Source: JAYOEY01 sp038120295
Lineage (GTDB): Bacteria; Pseudomonadota; Alphaproteobacteria; MPNO01; UBA2964
DNA: 64,000 bases
NCBI GenBank assembly: GCA_038120295.1
Contig: JAYOLL010000014.1
Location: 15,072 to 79,071 of the forward strand
Direction: 5' to 3'
In this document: piece by piece, positions 53,025 to 61,181 of the stretch
How the letters are laid out: every line of letters starts with the position of its first letter
Position numbering within the stretch: the first letter of the stretch is position 1
The notes under the pieces: generated by a model
Databases searched by the model: none
Seen by the model: only the letters and a program-made list of their open reading frames with translations
What the model was told of the DNA's origin: nothing
Program-made: the position numbers and the translations under genes

Positions 53025-55010
53025 ATGGCGGCGAATGCGAAACGTCTGGGAGATCAGGAGAATTCCTATTCTGCGGAGGACATCGAAGTCCTCGAAGGGC
53101 TGGAGCCTGTCCGTCGCCGACCCGCGATGTATATCGGCGGAAGCGACGAGCGGGCGATGCATCATCTCGCCGCCGAAATCCTCGACAACTCCATGGACGA
53201 AGCCGTGGCCGGGCATGCGAGCTGGATCGATTTCAGCCTCGATGCCGATGGTACGGTGACGATCCGGGATAACGGACGGGGTATCCCGGTCGATCCTCAC
53301 CCCAAATTCAAACCCAAGTCCGCGCTTGAAGTTGTCATGACGACGCTTCATTCGGGCGGCAAATTTTCGAACAAGTCCTACGACACGTCCGGCGGGCTGC
53401 ACGGTGTCGGCATCTCGGTCGTGAATGCACTTTCCGACCGGCTCACGGTAGAGATCGCGCGCGACCAGACGCTCTGGGTGCAGACCTACGAGAAAGGTCT
53501 CCCGACGAGCAAGCTGAAGAAGGCGGGTTCCGCCAAGAACCGGCGGGGAACTTCCGTCGCCTTTCATCCCGACCCGGAAATATTCGGCGCTGCCTCACGC
53601 TTCCGCCCTGCCATGCTGTACCGTATGGCGCGGTCCAAGGCCTATCTTTATCGCGGCGTTCAGATCCGCTGGGCCTGCGATCCGGCCCTGATCGGCGATA
53701 AAGACGATATACCCGATAAGGCAACGCTCCATTTTCCGGGCGGGCTTAGCGACTTTCTCGCGAGCCAGTTGGAGAATCGGGACACTGTCATCCCTGCCCC
53801 GTTTGCCGGCGACGCGAAGCTCAATGGCAAGGGGGGCCGCGTCGAATGGGCTATTTCCTGGCCCGTCGACAATGAAGGCGGGATGAGTTCCTACTGCAAC
53901 ACCGTTCCGACGCCGGAAGGCGGAACCCACGAAGCCGGGTTCCGGACCGCCCTGTCGAAGGGGCTCAAGGCCTATGGCGAATTGATTGGCAACAAGCGCG
54001 CCTCCGTTATCACCCCGGACGACGTTGTCAGCGGTGCGTGGGCGGTTCTGTCGGTTTTCGTTCCCGACCCCGAATTCCAGGGCCAGACGAAGGAAAAACT
54101 GGTCACCGCCGGTGTCGCGCGCAATGTAGAGAATTCGATAAAGGATCATTTCGATCATTTCCTGACCGGCAACCCGGATGCGGCAAAGACGCTGCTCGAG
54201 CATGTCGTTGAGCGTGCCGAGGAGCGTCTGAAGCGCCGCCAGGCACGCGAGACAGCACGCAAGACCGCGACCCGCAAACTACGGCTCCCGGGAAAACTGG
54301 CCGATTGTTCGTCCGGCAATGCGGACGGTACGGAGATATTTCTCGTAGAGGGAGATTCCGCGGGCGGTTCCGCCAAACAGGCTCGTAACCGGAATACGCA
54401 GGCGGTTCTGCCGTTGCGCGGAAAAATCCTGAATGTCGCCAGCGCGACGTCCGAGAAGATGCGCGCGAACCAGGAACTCAGCGACCTTATCCAGGCGCTC
54501 GGCTGCGGTATCGGTTCGTCATACGACGATGAAAAGCTGCGCTACGAGCGCGTCATCATCATGACGGATGCCGATGTTGACGGCGCTCATATCGCTGCGT
54601 TGCTAATGACGTTTTTCTTTAAGGAAATGCCGGAACTTATTGAAAACGGACATCTCTTTCTGGCCCTTCCTCCCTTGTATCGGATTTCGCAGGGCACCCT
54701 CACGATGTACGCAATGAACGATGCGCATCGGGACAGCCTGATCGAGCAGAACTTTACCGGGCGCGGGCGGATCGAAATAAGCCGCTTCAAGGGCCTTGGG
54801 GAGATGCCGGCCGCACAGCTCAAGGAAACGGCCATGGACCCGGCGGGGCGAACCCTGCTTCGCGTCACACTTCCGGACGCGGCCCAGGCAGCCGGAGATG
54901 CAAAGAGAACCGCTGTTCTCGTCGACGATCTGATGGGACGGAAACCCGAACGCCGCCTGGCCTTTATTCAGAAGAACGCTCAGTCCGCTATCGACAACCT
55001 CGATCTCTGA
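53025..55010 (+). CDS. parE: DNA topoisomerase IV subunit B
   Basis: ParE is the ATPase and TOPRIM subunit that decatenates chromosomes with ParC. The 661 residues contain the GHKL motif LAAEILDNSMDEAVAG, DNGRGIPVDPHPKFK, GGLHGVGISVVNALS, and the TOPRIM motif FLVEGDSAGGSAKQARNR with IIMTDADVDGAHIAALL. The C-terminal QLKETAMDPAGRTLLRVT is typical. The length (under 700) and the lack of the GyrB insert identify it as ParE rather than GyrB. No parC gene is nearby. Confidence 0.95.
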   Translation: MAANAKRLGDQENSYSAEDIEVLEGLEPVRRRPAMYIGGSDERAMHHLAAEILDNSMDEAVAGHASWIDFSLDADGTVTIRDNGRGIPVDPHPKFKPKSALEVVMTTLHSGGKFSNKSYDTSGGLHGVGISVVNALSDRLTVEIARDQTLWVQTYEKGLPTSKLKKAGSAKNRRGTSVAFHPDPEIFGAASRFRPAMLYRMARSKAYLYRGVQIRWACDPALIGDKDDIPDKATLHFPGGLSDFLASQLENRDTVIPAPFAGDAKLNGKGGRVEWAISWPVDNEGGMSSYCNTVPTPEGGTHEAGFRTALSKGLKAYGELIGNKRASVITPDDVVSGAWAVLSVFVPDPEFQGQTKEKLVTAGVARNVENSIKDHFDHFLTGNPDAAKTLLEHVVERAEERLKRRQARETARKTATRKLRLPGKLADCSSGNADGTEIFLVEGDSAGGSAKQARNRNTQAVLPLRGKILNVASATSEKMRANQELSDLIQALGCGIGSSYDDEKLRYERVIIMTDADVDGAHIAALLMTFFFKEMPELIENGHLFLALPPLYRISQGTLTMYAMNDAHRDSLIEQNFTGRGRIEISRFKGLGEMPAAQLKETAMDPAGRTLLRVTLPDAAQAAGDAKRTAVLVDDLMGRKPERRLAFIQKNAQSAIDNLDL

Positions 55011-55092
55011 AACGGCCATCGAGCCTGCGTTGAAATCCCGCCCAGCCGTTCCCATTTTAGACGTGCAGACTGCAGCTGCGGAAACGGTAATC

Positions 55093-55653
55093 ATGCGGAT
55101 ACTCTGTATCATCTCCACGGTCATGGCCCTGACGACGACCGCGTGTTCCAATTCGGTCGTCATTCAGGACGACCCCGGCCCCAGAGGCAGTTATTTCAAA
55201 GGCGATCTTTCCAATGCCGTTCGCAACGGCGCGATCGTGACAGTCGTGGTCGGAAATCCGTTCGGTATGGAAAAGGCCCGATTCGACGACAGGGTTCGGG
55301 GTCTCATGAAACACGAAAACCGGGAATTGCCCGCGGAATTCGTCGCTGCCCATTCCGACCGTACCGTCAGACCCTACCGGGTCGTCGTGGCGTTCGATCT
55401 GAGAAAAGGCATTTCCGTTTACGATGCCTGCACGGAACCCGGTTCGCTGGCCACTGTCCCGCGAAGCCGCTGGGTCAATATCTCAGTCGCATTCTGCCAG
55501 GGCGATTCCGTCAAATCGGCGACAGAGGGTTATGTCGGGGACGTATCCTCTGTCGACGATCCGAAGTTTTCGGAGCTGGTTAAGGCTGCGACGCGATACA
55601 TGGTTTCCGATTACGATTACGAAAACGACAACACCGGTCCCAGAGTACCCTGA
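55093..55653 (+). CDS. Predicted lipoprotein of unknown function
   Basis: A 186-residue protein with a signal peptide and lipobox (ALTTTACS; Cys at about residue 18), so it is probably membrane anchored. The mature part has no recognised motif: VVVGNPFGMEKARFDDRVRG, VVVAFDLRKGISVYDACTE and NISVAFCQGDSVKSATEGYVGD suggest a compact, mixed fold. A longer frame from 55030 would bury the signal. It lies 82 bases after parE and converges with the dioxygenase genes. Function unknown. Confidence 0.72.
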   Translation: MRILCIISTVMALTTTACSNSVVIQDDPGPRGSYFKGDLSNAVRNGAIVTVVVGNPFGMEKARFDDRVRGLMKHENRELPAEFVAAHSDRTVRPYRVVVAFDLRKGISVYDACTEPGSLATVPRSRWVNISVAFCQGDSVKSATEGYVGDVSSVDDPKFSELVKAATRYMVSDYDYENDNTGPRVP

Positions 55654-55702
55654 AAGACGGGTACCCTGATGGATTCGCTTCGAAGGGTGCGTCGCGGGTC
55701 TC

Positions 55703-56548
55703 TCAGCCCAGACGCCACGCGTTGGAGTTGCCGCATTCCTCAACCTTGGTTCGATAGAGCGATACTGCCTTTTCGTGCCGTGCAATCGATTCGGGGTCAT
55801 CGATCGCCGTGGCCGGTTTCTCGTCCAGAACGTAATTTCCGTACCGGTCCTCGCCGCGCAGCAGCATGGCGGTCGCCTTGGCTTTCGTTGTCTGGCGGAT
55901 ATGCGGCGCCATGCAGGCCACTGAGAAACCGATCCGGCGGTCTGGGCTGTGATTGGGCAGCGAGCTATGGATCAGGCAGACGTGGTGTAACGACATTTCG
56001 CCAGGCCGTAACGGCATCGGCACGGCCTGGGATTCATCGACGTCGTGAACCACTCGCTGGCCGCTCGCCAGCATATTGGTCGGGTTCACCTCGGTATATT
56101 CGACCGGCAGCATCCCGAGTTTCTGGCTTCCCGGTAGGACCTGTATACAGCCGCTATCCATGTCCGCGGGCGACAATGCGACCCAGGCAGTGACAAGATC
56201 GGGTGGATCCATCCCGAAATAGGATATGTCCTGATGCCAGCTGACATAGGTGCCCAGTTCGGGCTCCTTGATCCAGGCGCCATTCTGGTACATCAGGATG
56301 TCAGGTCCGGTCAGGTCCTCAATGGCGTCGAGAACGTTTGCGTTCGACACGATGTCATATACAAACGGTAATCTCAGGCAGGCCTTGGTCCGCTGCGTTC
56401 CCTGAAGACTGCCCCCCTGCGTCGCTTCGAACTCTTCCAGCTTACGACGCAGTTCGACCGCCTCTTCTTCGGACATTACCCGGACCGGCGAGACAAACCC
56501 GTCGCGATGATACTGTTCTACCTGTTCGGGCGTCAGAATTTTCGGCAT
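55703..56548 (-). CDS. Phytanoyl-CoA dioxygenase family protein, copy 1
   Basis: A non-heme Fe(II)/2-oxoglutarate dioxygenase of 281 residues. The iron site is VSWHQDISYFG (HxD) and LHHVCLIHSSLPNHSPDRR, with distal His and the Arg that binds 2-oxoglutarate. The N-terminal LTPEQVEQYHRDGFVSPVRV is usual for the family. The substrate is not known; members act on lipids, ectoine or secondary metabolites. It lies eight bases after copy 2, and the TAG of copy 2 lies inside its ribosome-binding region, so both are translated together. Confidence 0.87.
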   Translation of the reverse strand: MPKILTPEQVEQYHRDGFVSPVRVMSEEEAVELRRKLEEFEATQGGSLQGTQRTKACLRLPFVYDIVSNANVLDAIEDLTGPDILMYQNGAWIKEPELGTYVSWHQDISYFGMDPPDLVTAWVALSPADMDSGCIQVLPGSQKLGMLPVEYTEVNPTNMLASGQRVVHDVDESQAVPMPLRPGEMSLHHVCLIHSSLPNHSPDRRIGFSVACMAPHIRQTTKAKATAMLLRGEDRYGNYVLDEKPATAIDDPESIARHEKAVSLYRTKVEECGNSNAWRLG

Positions 56549-56556
56549 CGACGCAC

Positions 56557-57414
56557 CTAGGCTGCGGGTTTCTTGTTGAGCCGCCAGGCGGTCTGGTTTC
56601 CCGCCTCTTTCGCCTTGTCCCGATAAAGCGTTACGGCTCTTTCATGTCTCTCGATCGTACCGGGGTCGTCGGCTGCCACCGGCGGGATTTCCGGCTCGTA
56701 AAGGCCAAACGAGTCCTTTCCCCGCATCAGCATCGCCGTTGCCTTGAGTTCAGTGGTCTGCGCGACATGGGGGCCCATATACGCCACACTGAACCCCATG
56801 CGCCGATCGTTACCCCGGTTGGGAAGCGAACTGTGAACCGTGCAGACATGGTGGATCGACATTTCGCCCGGCCTGAGCGGCATGGTCGCGATCGACGCTG
56901 TTTCCTTTTCGAGAATCGTGTTCTGTCCGCTGGCGAGCAGATTGTCGGGCGTAAGCTCGGTATATTCGACGGGTAGCTGTCCGAGCTTCTGGGATCCTTC
57001 GATCACCTGCATGCAGCCGCTCTCCTCACTGGCGTCCGAAAGGGCGATCCAGCAGGTAATCATGTCCAGCGGATCGATCCCGTAATAGGTCGAGTCCTGA
57101 TGCCAGCTTACGTAGGCATCCGATGAGGGCTCCTTGAACCACGCGCCGTTCTGATACATCAGGATATCTTCGCCGATCAGGTCTTCGACGGCATCCAGCA
57201 GGTTCTCGCGACTGACGATGTCGTAGATCCATGGAAACAGAAGCGCGCATTTGGTGACCTGGAGCCCGTATAGCCCCCTGCCCTGCGCGCTTTCAAACGC
57301 CTCGACCTTCTGGCGGACAAGCGCCGCTTCCTGTTCCGACATGATGCGGACCGGGGATACGTATCCCTGTTCCCTGAACTGGTCGATCTGTTCCTGAGTA
57401 AGCAGTTTTGGCAT
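56557..57414 (-). CDS. Phytanoyl-CoA dioxygenase family protein, copy 2
   Basis: A 285-residue paralogue of copy 1; the two align end to end and I judge more than half of the residues identical by eye. The iron ligands are kept: VSWHQDSTYYG and IHHVCTVHSSLPNRGNDRR. Differences are concentrated in the first 60 residues and after the distal His. The ATG at 57414 has AGGGA upstream; a longer frame to 57528 lacks support. Divergent from the DEAD-box gene. Confidence 0.87.
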   Translation of the reverse strand: MPKLLTQEQIDQFREQGYVSPVRIMSEQEAALVRQKVEAFESAQGRGLYGLQVTKCALLFPWIYDIVSRENLLDAVEDLIGEDILMYQNGAWFKEPSSDAYVSWHQDSTYYGIDPLDMITCWIALSDASEESGCMQVIEGSQKLGQLPVEYTELTPDNLLASGQNTILEKETASIATMPLRPGEMSIHHVCTVHSSLPNRGNDRRMGFSVAYMGPHVAQTTELKATAMLMRGKDSFGLYEPEIPPVAADDPGTIERHERAVTLYRDKAKEAGNQTAWRLNKKPAA

Positions 57415-57558
57415 GATTTCAGTCCCTTTCGGGGTATCGTCGGTCGAAACAGCGACGATTTCAAGACTAACAGTTTGACTTATCTGGCGAAAAGGCCCAC
57501 ATAGAGCGCGAGTTTTGACAGCGCACAATGCGCGACAGAGTGTGATACTTCATTTCCA

Positions 57559-59001
57559 ATGAGTTTTGACGACCTCGGGCTCGGCCCGGAAGTCCTGAAG
57601 GCGGTCGACGAGGCCGGCTACGAAACCCCCACGCCCATACAGGAACAGGCCATTCCCGTCGTGCTGATGGGGCGCGACGTTCTCGGCTGCGCGCAGACAG
57701 GGACCGGCAAGACTGCCTCTTTCACCCTGCCCATGATCGAGATCCTGGCGTCGGGGCGCGCGCGGGCCCGTATGCCGCGGTCGCTGATCCTGACACCGAC
57801 CCGCGAACTCGCTACCCAGATCGCAGAGAACTTCAAGACCTACGGCAAGTATCACAAGCTTTCGATGGCGCTGCTGATCGGCGGCGTTTCCTTTGAGGAC
57901 CAGAACTCAAAACTGGACCGCGGCGTCGATGTTCTGATCGCGACCCCCGGACGTCTGCTTGACCATTTCGAGCGCGGCGGCATTCTGCTCACCGATATCA
58001 AGATCCTCGTGATCGACGAGGCTGACAGGATGATGGACATGGGATTCATTCCCGACGTCGAACGCATCGTCAGCCTGATGCCCACCATACGCCAGACCCT
58101 GTTCTTCTCTGCGACCATGCCGCCCGAGATCCGGTCGATCGCCGACAAGTTTTTGATGAATCCGCGGGAAATTACGATTTCGCCCGATATATCGGCAGCG
58201 GAGACGGTCGAACATTACCTGTCGGTCATTGACGGTCGCGACTTCGTCAAGCGGGACGCGCTACGAAAACTCGTCGACCGCGAAGAAATCGTCAACGCTA
58301 TTATTTTCTGCAATCGCAAGCGCGACGTGGACACGCTCGAACGTTCCCTGCGGCGTCACAAATACAGTGTCGCGATGCTGCATGGCGATATGTCGCAGCC
58401 CGCCAGGCTGGAGACGCTCGACAAATTCCGCGCCGGCGAGTTTCAGCTGCTTGTGGCGAGCGACGTCGCTGCTCGCGGGCTGGACCTGCCGACTGTGTCG
58501 CATGTGTTTAATTTCGATGTTCCGATGCATGCCGAGGATTATGTCCACCGTATCGGGCGGACCGGTCGGGCCGGGCGTAGCGGGCGTGCCTTTACACTCG
58601 CAATGCCTGAGGACGGCAAATTCGTCGCCGCCGTCGAGAGGTTTATCGGCAGGGAGATCCAACGATTCGAGATCGATGGAATTGAAGAGGCCTCGCTGGA
58701 TGACAGTGACGACAGGCGTGTCGGTCGGATTCGGAAGAAAAGGCCGCCTCGCGGACGCGATAAACCCAGGGCGGAAAGCAAACCGGAGACCGTAGCGGAA
58801 GAAGAGAAACCGACCTCTGCGGAACCGGGCAAGAAACGGCCGAAGCGGCCAGCTCGTGAGAACCGGGGCGAGAACAGTCGTCAGCCGGAAGATAAACAGG
58901 ACAATCGGGACAATCGGGACAATCGGGCCAAGGACGATGCTGTCGTCGGAATGGGTGACCACGTCCCTGCCTTCATGCTAAGATCGGCCGGCAAGAAATA
59001 G
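57559..59001 (+). CDS. DEAD-box RNA helicase, RhlE-like
   Basis: A 480-residue ATP-dependent RNA helicase. Motifs in order: Q motif ETPTPIQEQAIPV, Walker A AQTGTGKTASF, PTRELATQI, TPGRLLDHF, DEADRMMDMGF, SATMPPEI, and HRIGRTGRAGRSG. The last 110 residues are a basic and Glu-rich tail with repeats of DNR-type words, probably for RNA contact. RhlE-like helicases act in ribosome assembly and RNA decay. The downstream RAM-domain gene is 18 bases away. Confidence 0.93.
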   Translation: MSFDDLGLGPEVLKAVDEAGYETPTPIQEQAIPVVLMGRDVLGCAQTGTGKTASFTLPMIEILASGRARARMPRSLILTPTRELATQIAENFKTYGKYHKLSMALLIGGVSFEDQNSKLDRGVDVLIATPGRLLDHFERGGILLTDIKILVIDEADRMMDMGFIPDVERIVSLMPTIRQTLFFSATMPPEIRSIADKFLMNPREITISPDISAAETVEHYLSVIDGRDFVKRDALRKLVDREEIVNAIIFCNRKRDVDTLERSLRRHKYSVAMLHGDMSQPARLETLDKFRAGEFQLLVASDVAARGLDLPTVSHVFNFDVPMHAEDYVHRIGRTGRAGRSGRAFTLAMPEDGKFVAAVERFIGREIQRFEIDGIEEASLDDSDDRRVGRIRKKRPPRGRDKPRAESKPETVAEEEKPTSAEPGKKRPKRPARENRGENSRQPEDKQDNRDNRDNRAKDDAVVGMGDHVPAFMLRSAGKK

Positions 59002-59019
59002 GCTGACAGGCGAACGGGC

Positions 59020-59262
59020 ATGCAGACAATTTTCGTCTTCACGAAATGCGAACTTGGCAAGGCGTATGAGGTTGCGGACACCGCCGTGCTCGACGTCGAA
59101 CAGATATCCGAAGTGCATTCGATATCCGGCGAATACGATTTGCTGATGAAATGCTATCTTGGCGATGATGCCGATATCGGCCGGTTCGTAAACGAAAAGA
59201 TCCAGACGCTTTCCGGGATCAAGGACACTTTCACCCTGATCGGGTTTAAAGCGTTCTCCTAA
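59020..59262 (+). CDS. Lone Lrp/AsnC ligand-binding (RAM) domain protein
   Basis: An 80-residue protein formed by the Lrp/AsnC effector-binding domain only: VADTAVLDVEQISEVHSISGEYDLLMKCYLGDDADIGRF followed by IQTLSGIKDTFTLIGFKAF. The helix-turn-helix that normally precedes it is absent. Such stand-alone RAM domains are known and may bind amino acids or modulate Lrp proteins. It lies right after the helicase gene and is convergent with the paaY-like gene. Confidence 0.88.
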   Translation: MQTIFVFTKCELGKAYEVADTAVLDVEQISEVHSISGEYDLLMKCYLGDDADIGRFVNEKIQTLSGIKDTFTLIGFKAFS

Positions 59263-59268
59263 GCCTTC

Positions 59269-59883
59269 CTACCCGTCCTTGTTTCGCGTTTTGTATAGTG
59301 GCGGGATGCCCGGCGCATCGATCCGCGGTCCAGTGACGGACGATACATCTGTTAAGGCTTCGACGTGTTCGAGACTTTTGTGGCTGCGGCGTATGATTCC
59401 CTGATAGTCCTGGTCGCCGTCATGCTTCCACTGAATCTCTTCATCGTTGAGGTCGCGTAGAACCTTCGCGGGAATACCGGCGGCAATCGTTTTTGGCGGC
59501 ACCTCGAAACCGGCCTTGACGAACGCAAGCGCGGCAACGAACGAAAAATCGCCGATCACGGCGCCGTCCATCAGGACCGCGTTCATACCGATCAGCGTGC
59601 ATCGCCCCACATGGCAGCCATGGAGAATTGCGCCATGACCTACATTGGCACTTTCTTCAAGAACCGTTTCGCCGCCTGCGAACGTATGGGCGATACAATT
59701 GTCCTGCATGTTGCTGCCCGGTTTCATGACGATCTGGCCCATATCGCCACGCAGGCTTGCTCCTGGACCGACATAACAGTTCGCACCGACTACGACATCG
59801 CCGATCAGCGTCGCGGCCGGGTGGATAAAGGCGGAGGGATCGACGACAGGCGTGACGCCGTCAATCGCATAGACTTTGGGCAT
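59269..59883 (-). CDS. Gamma-carbonic-anhydrase-like hexapeptide protein, PaaY/CaiE type
   Basis: A 204-residue left-handed beta-helix protein. DPSAFIHPAATLIGDVVVGANCYVGPGASLRGDMG, QDNCIAHTFAGG, ANVGHGAILHGC and IGMNAVLMDGAVIGDFSFV are the hexapeptide turns, with His residues that could bind zinc. Sequence and length fit PaaY/CaiE, of which PaaY acts on phenylacetate-linked acyl-CoA thioesters; no paa or cai genes are near, so a substrate is not claimed. It follows the sufA-like gene by 19 bases. Confidence 0.86.
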   Translation of the reverse strand: MPKVYAIDGVTPVVDPSAFIHPAATLIGDVVVGANCYVGPGASLRGDMGQIVMKPGSNMQDNCIAHTFAGGETVLEESANVGHGAILHGCHVGRCTLIGMNAVLMDGAVIGDFSFVAALAFVKAGFEVPPKTIAAGIPAKVLRDLNDEEIQWKHDGDQDYQGIIRRSHKSLEHVEALTDVSSVTGPRIDAPGIPPLYKTRNKDG

Positions 59884-59902
59884 TCGGGTTACTGGTCTTT
59901 CG

Positions 59903-60262
59903 TCAGACGCTGAAGGATTCGCCGCAGCCGCACCGGCCGGTTTCGTTGGGGTTCCGGAAGACGAAGTTCGAGCCGAGTTTTTCCTGAACGTAATCCATCT
60001 CTGTTCCGACCAGATAAATCACCGACATCGGATCGATCAGCAGCGTCACGCCGTCGATTTCCATCGCTTCGTCCATTGGGTCGCGCTCTTTGGCGAAATC
60101 CATCGAATAGGTCATGCCGTTGCAGCCGCCCTCTCGAACGCCGAGTCGGATGCCGGCCGCATCGGGATCATGCATCTCGATGAGTTTTCTGAGCTGCGCC
60201 GCTGCAGCACCCGTAACGCTGAGCGGATCGGGACGTTCCCTGCCTGATGTCTGTGTCGCCAT
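59903..60262 (-). CDS. sufA: A-type iron-sulfur carrier of the suf operon
   Basis: A 119-residue HesB/IscA-type carrier. The three cysteines are in VREGGCNGMTYSMDFA and TGRCGCGESFSV. ATG 60262 has AGGAG eight bases upstream; the GTG one codon earlier is less likely. It is the last suf gene, ten bases after the SufT-like gene. Confidence 0.9.
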   Translation of the reverse strand: MATQTSGRERPDPLSVTGAAAAQLRKLIEMHDPDAAGIRLGVREGGCNGMTYSMDFAKERDPMDEAMEIDGVTLLIDPMSVIYLVGTEMDYVQEKLGSNFVFRNPNETGRCGCGESFSV

Positions 60263-60272
60263 CACGGTACTC

Positions 60273-60716
60273 CTACATGAACCCGAGTTCGAGTTTTGCC
60301 GCTTCGCTCATCCGGTCAGGAGTCCAGGGAGGCTCCCAGACCAGATCGACGTCGACGGCGCGAACGTTCTCGAGGTCCTCCACAACGCGCTGCACATCGC
60401 CGGGCAGCGACCCCGCAACGGGACAGGCCGGTGAGGTCAACGTCATCTTGATCTTCACATCCGACATACCGTCGATATCGATGTCGTAGATCAGTCCCAA
60501 CTCATAGATATTGACCGGAATTTCGGGGTCGAAAACGGTCGAAATCGCCTCTATCACCTTGCCCTCAAGCTGAGCGTATTCGATTGAATGGGACGCTTCA
60601 GTGGTTTCGGGTGGTGTCTGTGTCACGGCTTTCGCCGCCGATTCCTCGGATTGCATCGCAACTGGTTCCCCTGTTTCCGGCATGGCCGGTTTCGATTCCT
60701 TCTTTCTCCAGAACAT
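60273..60716 (-). CDS. sufT: SufT-like DUF59/MIP18 iron-sulfur assembly protein
   Basis: A 147-residue protein with a C-terminal DUF59 domain. VIEAISTVFDPEIPVNIYELGLIYDIDI is the family motif, and LTSPACPVAGSLPGDVQRV contains the conserved Cys. The first 45 residues are a low-complexity N-terminal extension. SufT-type proteins help to mature iron-sulfur proteins. It lies between sufU and sufA. Confidence 0.88.
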   Translation of the reverse strand: MFWRKKESKPAMPETGEPVAMQSEESAAKAVTQTPPETTEASHSIEYAQLEGKVIEAISTVFDPEIPVNIYELGLIYDIDIDGMSDVKIKMTLTSPACPVAGSLPGDVQRVVEDLENVRAVDVDLVWEPPWTPDRMSEAAKLELGFM

Positions 60717-60734
60717 TGCCCGGACCTTGCTCCA

Positions 60735-61181
60735 CTACTCGGTCTTCACATCGTCGTCGGAGCCCTCAAGCGCCGCGGACATTGCGTGCCAGGGCAGCGT
60801 CGCGCACTTGATGCGGGTCGGAAAATCCTTAACGCCGGCCAGCACTTCCAGCCCACCCATTTCTTCTGCTTCTGTTTTCCCGGTAACAAGAGCATGAAAC
60901 CGCTCGAAAAGGTCCCGCACCTCTTCTTCGGTCTTTCCCTTGACCATTTCCGTCATCATCGACGCGGACGCGAGCGAAATGGCGCAGCCGCGCGCTTCGA
61001 ACCTGGCGTCTTCGATGACATCGCCGTCGAGTTTCAGATGGATTGTCACCCGGTCGCCGCAGAGCGGGTTGTTGCCGCGTGCGCTCCGATTCGCATCATC
61101 CGCCGGTCCGAAATTCCGCGGATGGCGACTGTGTTCGAGAATGACTTCCTGATAAAGGTCGGCAAGACCGCCGTCGCTCAT
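60735..61181 (-). CDS. sufU: SufU/NifU-type iron-sulfur scaffold or SufS partner
   Basis: A 148-residue protein of the IscU/SufU family. LYQEVILEHSRHPRNFG is the N-terminal signature; NNPLCGDRVTIHL, EARGCAISLASASMM and the C-terminal RIKCATLPWHAM hold three conserved cysteines. In SufU proteins these bind zinc and accept sulfur from SufS. The ATG overlaps the sufS stop (ATGA). The family split between scaffold and sulfur-transfer partner cannot be settled by eye. Confidence 0.9.
   Translation of the reverse strand: MSDGGLADLYQEVILEHSRHPRNFGPADDANRSARGNNPLCGDRVTIHLKLDGDVIEDARFEARGCAISLASASMMTEMVKGKTEEEVRDLFERFHALVTGKTEAEEMGGLEVLAGVKDFPTRIKCATLPWHAMSAALEGSDDDVKTE

Noticed and set aside
53025..55010. 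The topoisomerase gene as gyrB
   Set aside because: Its length of 661 residues and the lack of the GyrB insert fit ParE better.
55645..55664. GTACCC/GGGTAC inverted repeat at the end of the lipoprotein gene as a terminator
   Set aside because: The stem is only six bases and no T tract follows on either strand.
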